Below are positions 1 to 8,076 of a stretch of 64,000 nt of DNA, piece by piece. The stretch covers positions 1,116,001-1,180,000 of the forward strand of contig CBDIIA010000003.1 in NCBI GenBank assembly GCA_965279475.1, in the 5' to 3' direction. Both the position numbers and the translations under genes were made by a program. The notes beneath the pieces are model-generated. The model was not told where the DNA came from, searched no databases, and was given only the letters and a program-made list of their open reading frames with translations. This DNA comes from Pseudorhodoferax sp965279475 (GTDB taxonomy: Bacteria > Pseudomonadota > Gammaproteobacteria > Burkholderiales > Burkholderiaceae_C). Position 1 is the first letter of the stretch. Each line of letters starts with the position of its first letter.

Positions 1-128
1 ATCCAGTGCCATCTGCCGGCGATCTCCCAGAGCACGAACAGGGCGGGCATCAGCGACCAGTCGGCGAGCTGCCCGAGCACGTGGCTCAGCGCGCCGGGCG
101 ACGATGGCGGGGCCGCAGGCGCGAGCAT
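1..128 (-). CDS. ABC transporter permease, N-terminal fragment (runs off window)
   Basis: This is the 5' end of a gene read leftwards off the window. From the ATG at 128 it encodes about 42 residues: an Ala/Pro/Ser-rich start, then a hydrophobic stretch (LMPALFVLWEIAGR) that looks like the first membrane segment of a BPD-type permease of nitrate/sulfonate/taurine importers. It begins 16 bases after the stop of the ATPase gene, so the two are almost certainly one operon. The family call rests mainly on this context, because most of the gene, including any EAA loop, is outside the window. Confidence 0.6.
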   Translation of the reverse strand, partial: MLAPAAPPSSPGALSHVLGQLADWSLMPALFVLWEIAGRWHW

Positions 129-144
129 CCGTGGCGCCGTCTGG

Positions 145-933
145 TCAAGCGGTTTCAAGGTGGACCTCTTCGTCGTTGCGCAGCAGCTCGGTCAGAGCGG
201 CCTTGTAGCGGAGGAATGTCGGATCCAGAGCGCGCATGCGCGGATCTCTCGGCCGCGGGATGTCGATCGTCTCGACATGCTTGATCTGGCCCGGGCGGTT
301 GCTCATCACCAGCACCCTGTCCCCCAGAAAGATGGCTTCGTCGATGCTGTGGGTGATCAGCACGAAGGTCTTCTTCGTCCGCCCCCAGATCTGCAGGATA
401 TCTTCCTGCAGCTTGTCCCGGGTGAGCGAATCCAGCGCCCCGAACGGCTCGTCCATCAGCACGACCGCCGGATCCGGTGCGAGCGCGCGCGCGATCGCGA
501 CCCGCTGCTTCATGCCGCCGGAGATCTCGCGCGGATAACGATCCTCGAACCCCGCCAGGTGGACCATCTCCAGGTAACGCTGCGCAACCCGGGCGCGCTC
601 TTGCAACGGCATGCCTTTCGCTTCGAGGCCGAACTCCACGTTTTGGCGCACCGTCATCCATGGATAGAGCGCGTATTCCTGGAACAGCACCATCCGGTCC
701 GGGCCAGGACCGGTCACGGGCTTGCCGTTCGACAGGATGTGCCCGCTGCTGGGCGCGGCCAGGCCGGCCATCATCATCAGCAAGGTGCTCTTGCCGCATC
801 CAGACGGGCCGATGATGACCAGGAACTCTCCGGGTGCAACGTCGAAACTCACCTTGCCCAAGGCCAGTACGGCCGCCCCTCCACGCGTGGGCCGAAATTC
901 CTTGCTCACGTCTCTGACAACGATTTCATGCAT
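145..933 (-). CDS. ABC transporter ATP-binding protein, nitrate/sulfonate/taurine type
   Basis: This is the cytoplasmic ATPase subunit of an importer of the SsuB/TauB/NrtD group, 262 residues and full length. Visible motifs are Walker A GPSGCGKST (42-50), a Q-loop in VLFQEYALYPW (about 82-92), the ABC signature SGGMKQ (138-143), Walker B VVLMDE (157-162) and the H-loop histidine near 195. An AAGG ribosome site lies about 8 bases before the ATG. The permease gene follows directly. The substrate cannot be read from an ATPase; neighbouring demethylation genes make a nitrogenous or methylated compound plausible, but that is inference. The operon is divergent from the LacI regulator, its likely controller. 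Confidence 0.93.
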   Translation of the reverse strand: MHEIVVRDVSKEFRPTRGGAAVLALGKVSFDVAPGEFLVIIGPSGCGKSTLLMMMAGLAAPSSGHILSNGKPVTGPGPDRMVLFQEYALYPWMTVRQNVEFGLEAKGMPLQERARVAQRYLEMVHLAGFEDRYPREISGGMKQRVAIARALAPDPAVVLMDEPFGALDSLTRDKLQEDILQIWGRTKKTFVLITHSIDEAIFLGDRVLVMSNRPGQIKHVETIDIPRPRDPRMRALDPTFLRYKAALTELLRNDEEVHLETA

Positions 934-1092
934 GCGATACCTTCAAGGATCTCAGCTCGGCTGGTCGCCGGGGCTGGTGTGGATCGGCGGTTTCATCGGG
1001 AAAGTAAACAATAAATCTGCGTTTAATTGTCATTGCAAAGAATAAATGCGTCAATATTCTTATAAAAATAATTTGATAGAAATTTTTATTCA

Positions 1093-1115
1093 ATTGGCGT
1101 TGACCTGTCGCCAAT
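1093..1115. promoter_or_regulatory. Inverted repeat, candidate operator upstream of the LacI gene
   Basis: ATTGGCG (1093-1099) and CGCCAAT (1109-1115) form perfect 7-bp arms around a 9-base spacer. The site lies in the 225-base divergent region between the ABC operon and the LacI gene, just right of an A+T-rich stretch (about 1000-1092) that should hold the promoters. Position and symmetry suit a repressor site. The spacer is longer than in classical LacI-family operators, so another binding protein is possible. Confidence 0.4.
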
Positions 1116-1158
1116 CCGTCCATGACAATGAATGGCATCGATTTCATGAGAGCCGAAC

Positions 1159-2190
1159 ATGATGGAACGGACACCCTCCAGAACCGCAACGCTGTACGAC
1201 GTAGCCAGATTGGCGAACGTTTCGGCGTCCACCGTCTCCAGGGCCTTCAACCACACGGCCCTGGTCGACTCGGTCACCCTGGGCCTCGTCATGGACGCCG
1301 CCGAGAAGCTGCGCTACGTGCCCAATGGAGGGGCGCGCCTGTTGCGCAAGGGTGGCCAGAGCCGGACGGTCGGTCTCGTCATCCCGACGCTTCAGTATTC
1401 ATGGTTCGCCAATACAGCGGAGGGCCTGCAGATGGCTCTGGCCTCCCAGGGCTACACGCTGCTGATCGCAAGCTCGGACGGCAACGAGGCGACGGAGCGT
1501 GACGCGGTGCTGTCGATGATCGAGCGCGGCATCGACGGGCTTGCGCTGGTCGGCATCCAGCACGACCCGGAAGTTCTGGCGTTGCTCAATGGGCACCGGA
1601 TTCCCTACGTCATCACCTGGAGCTACGACCCGGTTCTGCCGTCGGTGGGCTTCGACCATCAGCGCGCCATGGCCGTCGTGGTCGGGCACCTGCTCGAACT
1701 TGGGCATCGGAAGTTCGCGGTCGTCGCCGGCCTGCGGGATTCGAACGACCGGATTCGCGCTCGCGTGGCCGGCACGCGGAACGCCTTGGCCGCGCATGGC
1801 ATCGATCTGCCGGCACACCTGGTCTTCGACGGACTCAGCCGCGTCGAGGACGGAAGAGACGCTTTTGGCAAGCTGATGGCGCTGGCGCCAGAGACGACAG
1901 CCGTCGTGTGCGTCAACGACATGCTGGCGGCAGGCGTGATCCTGGAGGCGAGGTCGCGCGGCCTCTCGGTTCCTGGTCACATCTCGGTGACAGGGTTCAG
2001 TGACATGGACATCGCGTCGGTCATCGATCCGGCCGTGACCACGGTGCGTGTGCCGGCCCGCGAGATGGGCCGGCTGGCGGCGGAGCACCTCATGCACCGC
2101 GCCGCGGCCGGCGGTGAGCTGCCGCATGTGGAGCTGCCCACCGAAATCATCGTGCGGTGCAGCACCGGTCCGGTACGCCGCGTAACGTGA
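1159..2190 (+). CDS. LacI-family transcriptional regulator
   Basis: The 343-residue protein has the usual LacI family length. An N-terminal helix-turn-helix (TLYDVARLANVSASTVSRAF, residues 11-30) is followed by a hinge and a periplasmic-binding-protein-like effector domain with the typical segments VGLVIPTLQYSWFA, AVVCVNDMLAAG and ISVTGFSDMD. LacI members usually bind sugars or nucleosides, but here the divergent target is an ABC importer of the nitrate/sulfonate/taurine group, so the effector is uncertain. A start one codon later is possible because the protein begins Met-Met. The 3' end faces the XRE-cupin gene with only 9 bases between. Confidence 0.93.
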   Translation: MMERTPSRTATLYDVARLANVSASTVSRAFNHTALVDSVTLGLVMDAAEKLRYVPNGGARLLRKGGQSRTVGLVIPTLQYSWFANTAEGLQMALASQGYTLLIASSDGNEATERDAVLSMIERGIDGLALVGIQHDPEVLALLNGHRIPYVITWSYDPVLPSVGFDHQRAMAVVVGHLLELGHRKFAVVAGLRDSNDRIRARVAGTRNALAAHGIDLPAHLVFDGLSRVEDGRDAFGKLMALAPETTAVVCVNDMLAAGVILEARSRGLSVPGHISVTGFSDMDIASVIDPAVTTVRVPAREMGRLAAEHLMHRAAAGGELPHVELPTEIIVRCSTGPVRRVT

Positions 2191-2199
2191 TGAGGCGGA

Positions 2200-2802
2200 T
2201 CAGTAGGAGGGCGGGGCGATGACCCACACCACGACGGTTTCCTCGGTGCCGGGATTGGCCCACCGGAAAGGCTCCCTGACGATGCGGAAGCTGTCGCCCG
2301 CCGTCACGCGGAATTTCTTCTTGCTGATCCAGACGTCGAGGCATCCCGCAACGACGTAGCCCTCTTCCTCGGTGTCTCGCTGCAAGGGCGAGGCGAGTTC
2401 CGCACCAGGCTCGAACCGGCTGAGGAACATCTCGAAACTGCCGCCGATGTCCGGTGACAGAAGCTCTTCCAGGAGTCCGCTCGTCACGGTTCCAAGCTGT
2501 CTGCGAGAGGCACTGCGCACGATGCGGCCACGTTCGTTGACCGGGACGCGGTCGTTCACGAAGAACCAGCCCAGCGGGACGCCGAGCAACTGGGCGATCC
2601 CCTTCAGATCGGCAATGGACGCGGTCGCGCCGCCTCTTTCTACCTGGCTCAGGAAGCTGATCGAGCGGCCGATCGCCTCACCGAGTTCCTCCAGCGATTT
2701 GCCGCGGGCCTTGCGCAGCTTGCGGATTTCTTCTCCGAGCCGCTTGTCATCCTGCGACTGGGAGCTGGCGATCTCTTGTCTCGTTTTTCTGGAGGCGGGC
2801 AT
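2200..2802 (-). CDS. XRE-family regulator with C-terminal cupin domain
   Basis: The 200-residue protein joins an XRE helix-turn-helix (about 22-76, with SLEELGEAIGRSISFLSQVE) to a C-terminal cupin (about 120-200; GAELASPLQRDTEEEGYVV and GDSFRI). This two-domain layout is known from regulators of amine and amino-acid catabolism (PuuR-like), in which the cupin senses a small molecule. I chose the ATG at 2802; the frame stays open to 2958, but that extension is not XRE-like. It is divergent from the demethylating dehydrogenase at 3093, its probable target, and two similar operator-like sites flank the promoter region. Confidence 0.9.
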   Translation of the reverse strand: MPASRKTRQEIASSQSQDDKRLGEEIRKLRKARGKSLEELGEAIGRSISFLSQVERGGATASIADLKGIAQLLGVPLGWFFVNDRVPVNERGRIVRSASRRQLGTVTSGLLEELLSPDIGGSFEMFLSRFEPGAELASPLQRDTEEEGYVVAGCLDVWISKKKFRVTAGDSFRIVREPFRWANPGTEETVVVWVIAPPSY

Positions 2803-2824
2803 TGGCCGTTTGGTGTTGATGAAA

Positions 2825-2847
2825 TTTCTCCAAGAGGAAAATCTTAC
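2825..2847. promoter_or_regulatory. Operator-like site 1, next to the XRE-cupin start
   Basis: TTTCTCCAAGAGGAAAATC followed by TTAC lies 22 bases upstream of the XRE-cupin start codon. It closely resembles the site at 2960-2984 (shared TTTCT, GAAAATC and TTAC). The TTTC...GAAA symmetry fits a dimeric helix-turn-helix protein, and the position fits autorepression. Confidence 0.4.
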
Positions 2848-2959
2848 CCTCATTCCTTGTCCTGCAAGAACGGCAACGACGTCAGCGATGCGCATCGCGA
2901 AAGAGGTGTCTGGAGCAGACCGAAGCGATGGACATCGAAAGAAAAAAATTAGCAACAAG

Positions 2960-2984
2960 TTTCTTTTGGAAAGAAAATCTCTTA
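2960..2984. promoter_or_regulatory. Operator-like site 2, upstream of the dehydrogenase gene
   Basis: TTTCTTT (2960-2966), TGG, AAAGAAA (2970-2976) is a perfect palindrome with 7-bp arms, continued by ATCTCTTAC. It sits in A+T-rich sequence about 110 bases before the dehydrogenase start. It is the second copy of the motif at 2825-2847, as expected if one regulator controls both divergent genes. Confidence 0.45.
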
Positions 2985-3092
2985 CATTAAGTTTTCAACC
3001 GGTACCTGGCTGCAGGTGTTGAATCTCGTCCGAGGGGTTGCCTGTGACGGTATTCGCGCCTGTGACTTCATTTGACCCATGTGGACACCCGT

Positions 3093-5552
3093 ATGACCCA
3101 TCTTCCTTCGCGTTGCGACGTTGTCATCATCGGAGGAGGCATCATTGGCTGCTCCGTCGCGTACCACCTCACAAAGCTGGGGATTCGTGACGTCACGCTG
3201 CTGGAGCGACGACAGCTGACGTGCGGTACGACCTGGCACGCTGCCGGGCTGGTGCCGCAACTCCGGGCGACGCGGACCCTTACCGAACTTGCGAAGTACA
3301 CGTCCGAACTGCTGCGCACCCTCGAAACCGAGACGGGCCAGGCAACAGGCTTCAAGCAGAACGGCTCCATTGCTGTGGCGCTGACTGCGCAACGGTTCGA
3401 AGAGTTCAAACGTACGGGGGCGATGGGTCGCGCGTTCGGCGTGGAGGTCGAATTCCTGACGCCTTCCGACGTCCTCGAACGTTATCCGCTGCTGGACGGA
3501 AAAGGCGTCGTCGGCGGGTTGTGGACACCCAACGATGGGCAGACCAACCCGGTGGATACCACCCAGGCCTATGCGAAGGGCGCGAAGCAGGGGGGCGCAC
3601 GCATTGTCGAGAACGTCGAAGTCACAGACATCATCGTCGAGAGCGGGCGTGCCGTTGGCGTTCGCGTCCTGCAGGACGGCGTTGCCGGTGAGATCCGTGC
3701 AGGGACGATCGTGCTGGCAGCAGGCATGTGGAGCCACTGGCTGGGGCGCAAGGTCGGTCTGCGGCTGCAACTGCAGGCGGCGGAACACTTCTATATCGTC
3801 ACGGAAGCCATGCAGGGTGTGCCCCGGAATCTTCCCGTGCTGCGCGTGCCGGACGAATGGGCGTACTACAAGGAAGACGCCGGGAAGTTGCTGCTCGGCG
3901 CGTTCGAGCCCGTGGCGAAGCCATGGGCGCTGAAAGGAATACCGGCCGACTTCTGCTTCGATGAACTGCCCGAGGACTTCGAGCATTTCGAGCCGGTCCT
4001 CAGCAAGGCGATGGAGCGCGTGCCCGTTCTGCAGACGACAGGTATTGCCACCTGGTTCAACGGACCGGAGAGCTTCACGCCCGATGACAGCTATCTGCTC
4101 GGCGAGACCGCCGAGGTGCGCGACCTGTTCGTCGCTTGCGGCTTCAACTCGATCGGCATTCAGAGTTCCGGTGGCGCCGGCAAGGTGCTGGCCGAATGGA
4201 TTCGCGACCGTGTGGCACCGGTCGACCTTCCGGGCATGGACGTGCGCCGCATGCACCCGAGCCAAGGGACGCGGGCTTACCTGGCGGATCGAACCAAGGA
4301 GAGCCTGGGGCTGCTCTTTGCAATGCACTGGCCCTTCCGACAAGTCGAGACGGCGCGTGGTGCACGCCGCACACCGCTGCACGACCGTCTGGTGGCACAG
4401 GGTGCCTGCATGGGCGAGCTGTGTGGATGGGAGCGTGCCAACTGGTATGCCGAACCGGGCAGCACGCCGCACTACGCGTACAGCTACGGCCGGCAGAACT
4501 GGTTTGCCCATACCGAAGCTGAATGTCACGCCGTGCGGGACCGGGTCGCGCTGTTCGACCAGTCGTCCATGGCCAAGTTCATGGTGCAGGGTGCGGATGC
4601 CTGCCGGGTTCTAGGGCGCCTCGGCACCGCCGACGTCGATGTGCCCACGGGCAAGCTCGTCTACACCCAATGGCTGAACGTGCGCGGAGGCATCGAAGCC
4701 GATCTGACGGTGACGCGCATGGCCGAAGACCGGTTCATGGTGGTCACCTCGGTCGGCTCGCACCTGCACGACCTCGACATCTTGCGTCGCGCGATCGGCC
4801 CCGACATGCGCTGCACCGTGACCGACGTGACGTCCGGCATCGCGCTGCTCTCCCTCATGGGGCCTCAATCGCGCGCACTGCTTGCCAAGCTGAGCGGCGC
4901 CACGCTGGACAACGTGTCCTTCCCTTTCGGCACGGCGCAGGAGCTGGAGATCGGGTACGCCATCGTGCATGCGCAGCGCATCACCTATGTGGGAGAGCTC
5001 GGATGGGAGCTCTATATTCCTGCCGAATTTGCCATCCACGTGTTCGAGCGAATCATGGAAGCCGGTACCGAGTTCGGTTTGAAGCTCGCCGGATTCCACG
5101 CGATGAACGCGTGCAGAACCGAGAAAGGCTACCGTCACTGGGGACACGACATCGGGATGGAAGACACGCCGCTGGAGGCCGGCCTGAGCTTCACTTGCGC
5201 ATGGGAGAAGCCGGGCGGCTTCGTCGGCCGCGACGCGCTGCTGCAGATGAAGGCCAAAGGCACACCGCGAAAACGCCTGCTTCAGTTCAAGCTGGCCGAT
5301 GACCAGGAACTGCTGTACCACGAAGAGCCGATCTTCGTGGGTGGGCGTACCGTCGGCCTCATGACATCGGGCATGTACGGCCATCGCCTGCAGGCATCGC
5401 TCGGCATGGGCTACGTGAAGCTGGACGATCCCATCACCGCCGATCTGCTGGCCACCACGCGATTCGAGGTCGGCATCGGCGATCGACGGGTCGCCGCAGA
5501 GGCACGGTTGGGGCCTTGGTACGACCCCAAGAACGAGCGCATTCGAGCCTGA
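3093..5552 (+). CDS. Dimethylglycine/sarcosine dehydrogenase-type FAD oxidoreductase with GcvT domain
   Basis: From the ATG at 3093 this is 819 residues, the size of dimethylglycine dehydrogenase-family enzymes (an in-frame TTG at 3072 adds seven). The N-terminal DAO fold has the dinucleotide motif GGGIIG (14-19) and GTTWHAAGL, whose histidine (49) matches the residue that carries covalent FAD in this family. The C-terminal half (about 430-810) is a GcvT-like aminomethyltransferase domain that binds tetrahydrofolate and captures the methyl carbon as methylene-THF. The likely reaction is oxidative N-demethylation of a methylated glycine or related amine; the exact substrate is unknown. The nearby folD remnant and purU fit folate-linked one-carbon flow. 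Confidence 0.88.
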   Translation: MTHLPSRCDVVIIGGGIIGCSVAYHLTKLGIRDVTLLERRQLTCGTTWHAAGLVPQLRATRTLTELAKYTSELLRTLETETGQATGFKQNGSIAVALTAQRFEEFKRTGAMGRAFGVEVEFLTPSDVLERYPLLDGKGVVGGLWTPNDGQTNPVDTTQAYAKGAKQGGARIVENVEVTDIIVESGRAVGVRVLQDGVAGEIRAGTIVLAAGMWSHWLGRKVGLRLQLQAAEHFYIVTEAMQGVPRNLPVLRVPDEWAYYKEDAGKLLLGAFEPVAKPWALKGIPADFCFDELPEDFEHFEPVLSKAMERVPVLQTTGIATWFNGPESFTPDDSYLLGETAEVRDLFVACGFNSIGIQSSGGAGKVLAEWIRDRVAPVDLPGMDVRRMHPSQGTRAYLADRTKESLGLLFAMHWPFRQVETARGARRTPLHDRLVAQGACMGELCGWERANWYAEPGSTPHYAYSYGRQNWFAHTEAECHAVRDRVALFDQSSMAKFMVQGADACRVLGRLGTADVDVPTGKLVYTQWLNVRGGIEADLTVTRMAEDRFMVVTSVGSHLHDLDILRRAIGPDMRCTVTDVTSGIALLSLMGPQSRALLAKLSGATLDNVSFPFGTAQELEIGYAIVHAQRITYVGELGWELYIPAEFAIHVFERIMEAGTEFGLKLAGFHAMNACRTEKGYRHWGHDIGMEDTPLEAGLSFTCAWEKPGGFVGRDALLQMKAKGTPRKRLLQFKLADDQELLYHEEPIFVGGRTVGLMTSGMYGHRLQASLGMGYVKLDDPITADLLATTRFEVGIGDRRVAAEARLGPWYDPKNERIRA

Positions 5553-5594
5553 ACCCAGGCGTCAACCTGTTCGATGACCACCAGAGATCCACCC

Positions 5595-7505
5595 ATGACG
5601 ACCCACCCACGCGAAGTCTTGCGCATCTACACCGCACGGCGCATCCACACGATGGACGAATCCTTGCCGCTGGCAACGGCCATCGGTGTCATTGGCGATC
5701 GTATCGTTGCGGTCGGAGATCTTGCATCGATGAACCCCTGGCGCGAGGGACGCGACGTGGAGGTCGATGACCGGCTGAAGGACAAGGTGCTGATGCCCGG
5801 GTTCATCGACAACCACGTCCATCCCTTCCTGGGGGCGATCCTGACGCCGATGGAAATCATCGCCCCCGAAGCCTGGCGCATGGAGGGCGGAAGAATGGCC
5901 CCCGCTGCCAGCACGCCAGAGCGGTACCTGGAGTTGCTGAAGCAGCGACTCGACGCCCGGACCGACACGGAGAATCTGTTCATCTCCTGGGGGTACCAGC
6001 CCACCGAACACGGCAAATGGACCCGGCCCGAACTGGATGTGCTGTGCCCCGACAGGCCCGTGATCCTGTGGCACCGGTCGTTCCATGAGGCCTTCATGAA
6101 CAGTGCGGCCCTCCAGAAGCTGGGGCTCGACACCGAGGCCAATGCAAGACATCCCCAGATCGGTCTGGCAGCAGGTCACTTCTACGAAACCGGCATCAAG
6201 CTGGTGCTGGCCCATCTGCTGCCGACTTTTCTGCAGCCCGACTGGTATCACCGGGGCTTGCGCATCACCGCCGACCTCATGCAACAAGGCGGCATCACCA
6301 CGGCAGGCGACATGCTGTTCGGCGCGCTGGACCCCGAATACGAGGTTGCCGCGCTGGCGCAGTGCATCGAGAAGGAGAACCGGCCGTTGCGGGTGATCAA
6401 CATCGCCGACGCCCGCGCTTTCGCCAACCGGTCCATCGGCCGTGCCGTGCTCGGCCCCCCTGGTGAGAGCCTGCCGTTCGAATCGGGCCTCGCGCTGTAC
6501 GAATCCATGCAACACAAGGAATCGAGAAGAGTGCGTTTTTCCAGGTCGGCAAAACTCTTCGCGGATGGCGCGATGTTTTCGCAGCTGATGCAGATGAATC
6601 CCCCTGGCTACATCGACGGCCATCATGGCGAGTGGCTGATGGCGCCGGAAGTGCTGTCCAGGGGCGTGCGGGTTCTGTGGGATGCGGGTTACCAGGTCCA
6701 CGTGCATGTGAACGGAGACGCGGGCATGGACGCCGTGCTCGCCGCATTGGAAGCCGCGCAGGAACACAAACCTCGTTTCGACCATCGGTTCATGGTGCAC
6801 CACGTCGGATTCCACACGAACGCGCAATCGCGCCGGCTTGCGGCGCTTGGCGCGCACGCCTCGGTGAACCCCTACTACATCCATGCGCTGACCGACAGCT
6901 ATTCCGGGCTCGGCCTCGGGCGGGAGCGGGCTTCCCAGATCGTGCGCGCGGGCTCGATGGTGCGCAACGGCTTGAAGGTGTCGCTCCATTCCGACTTCAT
7001 GATGGCGCCGATGGAACCTCTGACCCTGGCCTGGTGCGCAGCCACGCGGACGACGCGATCGGGCGATACCGTGTCACCCGAAGAACGCCTCTCTCTGGAG
7101 CAGGCTCTCCGGGGCATCACCATCGATGCGGCCTTCGGCTTGAAGATGGACCACGAGATCGGCTCCATCTCCGCCGGCAAGAAGGCCGACTTCGCAGTGC
7201 TCGACGACGATCCGTTCGAAGTCGGCGCCGAGCGGTTGAAGGACGTGCGCATTGCAGGCACGGTGTTCGAAGGCGAGCTGCACATGCTGCCGTCGTCGCT
7301 GGCCGGATCACTGGCGGAGTCGCTTGAGAAGGCTGCCGAACCAAGGCCGAGCAAGCGCCCGAATATTCGCCGCGCGACGGCAGCCGACAGAAACTACCGC
7401 TACCGCGCGGTGGCGGACCCCTGCGCCCCGGGGGATCCTTGCGTCCTGATCCGACAGCTGGGTGCGCTGCTCAACCATGGCGGCGCGGCGGGCTTCCTGA
7501 ACTAG
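5595..7505 (+). CDS. Amidohydrolase family 3 (YtcJ-like) metal-dependent hydrolase
   Basis: The protein has 636 residues from the ATG at 5595; an ATG at 5574 would add seven, and AGAG upstream weakly favours 5595. It carries the N-terminal beta-sandwich of amidohydrolases and the metal-binding HxH (NHVHP, 74-76), then VHVHVNGDAGMDA and a C-terminal HSDFMMAP segment that should supply the catalytic aspartate. The end KADFAVLDDDPFEV is typical of the superfamily. Such enzymes hydrolyse amides or cyclic amides. It starts 42 bases after the dehydrogenase and is probably co-transcribed, perhaps releasing the methylated amine the dehydrogenase uses (inference). The tail after about residue 575 is unlike the family. 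Confidence 0.85.
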   Translation: MTTHPREVLRIYTARRIHTMDESLPLATAIGVIGDRIVAVGDLASMNPWREGRDVEVDDRLKDKVLMPGFIDNHVHPFLGAILTPMEIIAPEAWRMEGGRMAPAASTPERYLELLKQRLDARTDTENLFISWGYQPTEHGKWTRPELDVLCPDRPVILWHRSFHEAFMNSAALQKLGLDTEANARHPQIGLAAGHFYETGIKLVLAHLLPTFLQPDWYHRGLRITADLMQQGGITTAGDMLFGALDPEYEVAALAQCIEKENRPLRVINIADARAFANRSIGRAVLGPPGESLPFESGLALYESMQHKESRRVRFSRSAKLFADGAMFSQLMQMNPPGYIDGHHGEWLMAPEVLSRGVRVLWDAGYQVHVHVNGDAGMDAVLAALEAAQEHKPRFDHRFMVHHVGFHTNAQSRRLAALGAHASVNPYYIHALTDSYSGLGLGRERASQIVRAGSMVRNGLKVSLHSDFMMAPMEPLTLAWCAATRTTRSGDTVSPEERLSLEQALRGITIDAAFGLKMDHEIGSISAGKKADFAVLDDDPFEVGAERLKDVRIAGTVFEGELHMLPSSLAGSLAESLEKAAEPRPSKRPNIRRATAADRNYRYRAVADPCAPGDPCVLIRQLGALLNHGGAAGFLN

Positions 7506-7872
7506 CGCCGACGTTCTCGGCTGCAGATCCACCAATGGTCGACGTCGCCGGTGATGCCGCCATCGGGCAGGCGGTTGATCCCCACATCGATCACCCGTGC
7601 ACGGCCGGGTCTTGGTTGAGCCTGCCGATGCAGCGCAACACCTCGGCTTCGGATACGGCGCCATCGAATGGGTGGAGCCGGGAGGCGACGCCGACCTCCG
7701 CGCATGCCCGAATCTTGTTGCGCACGTAGACGCCGGATGCCGGGTCGGACCCGACAAGCAACACCGCCAATCCCGGTGTGCAGCCGGACGCCGTCAACGC
7801 CGCAGCGCGCGCCCGGCACTCCTGTCTGACCGCGCGCGCCAGCGCGGCCCCATCGATCACTTTGGCTGGCAT
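7502..7872 (-). pseudogene. folD: folD remnant with internal deletion
   Basis: From the ATG at 7872 the minus strand encodes about 93 residues of a FolD N-terminus (AVLLVGSDPASGVYVRNK is the substrate-binding signature of methylene-THF dehydrogenase/cyclohydrolase), ending at DPAVHG with an immediate TGA at 7591. In another frame the very next bases encode VIDVGINRLPDGG and GDVD, the FolD C-terminal NADP-site signature, and then unrelated sequence up to TAG at 7502. Roughly 130 codons between the two signatures, and the true C-terminus, are missing. Its stop shares bases with the stop of the convergent amidohydrolase. It cannot encode a working enzyme. Confidence 0.85.
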
Positions 7873-7955
7873 TGGTGTCACCCCTTTGTCGCGGCGCCTG
7901 CTTTCTGAGGCGACATCAGGATCGCGCTGGACTTGCGTCAGAAATGGTGGCACCA

Positions 7956-8073
7956 TTGAAAAAATAAGTTTATAGTTTTTCTTTCTTTAAATAAATTTAT
8001 CAATGTATTTATTTTCATGAAGGAATTCGATCTTTTGGCCAATGGCGCCGCAGCCCCCAACCCACAGGAAATT
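7956..8073 (+). promoter_or_regulatory. A+T-rich leader and promoter region of purU
   Basis: Bases 7956-8025 are strongly A+T-rich in an otherwise GC-rich region and contain several TATA-like hexamers (for example TATAGT at 7971), none with a convincing -35 partner. AGGAAA about 5 bases before the ATG at 8077 is a good ribosome site and decides the purU start. The frame is open from an upstream ATG at 8017, which lacks one. Confidence 0.5.
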
Positions 8074-8076
8074 CCG

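Noticed and set aside
2803..2958. N-terminal extension of the XRE-cupin protein
   Set aside because: The open frame continues upstream but overlaps operator-like site 1 and encodes residues not expected in the family.
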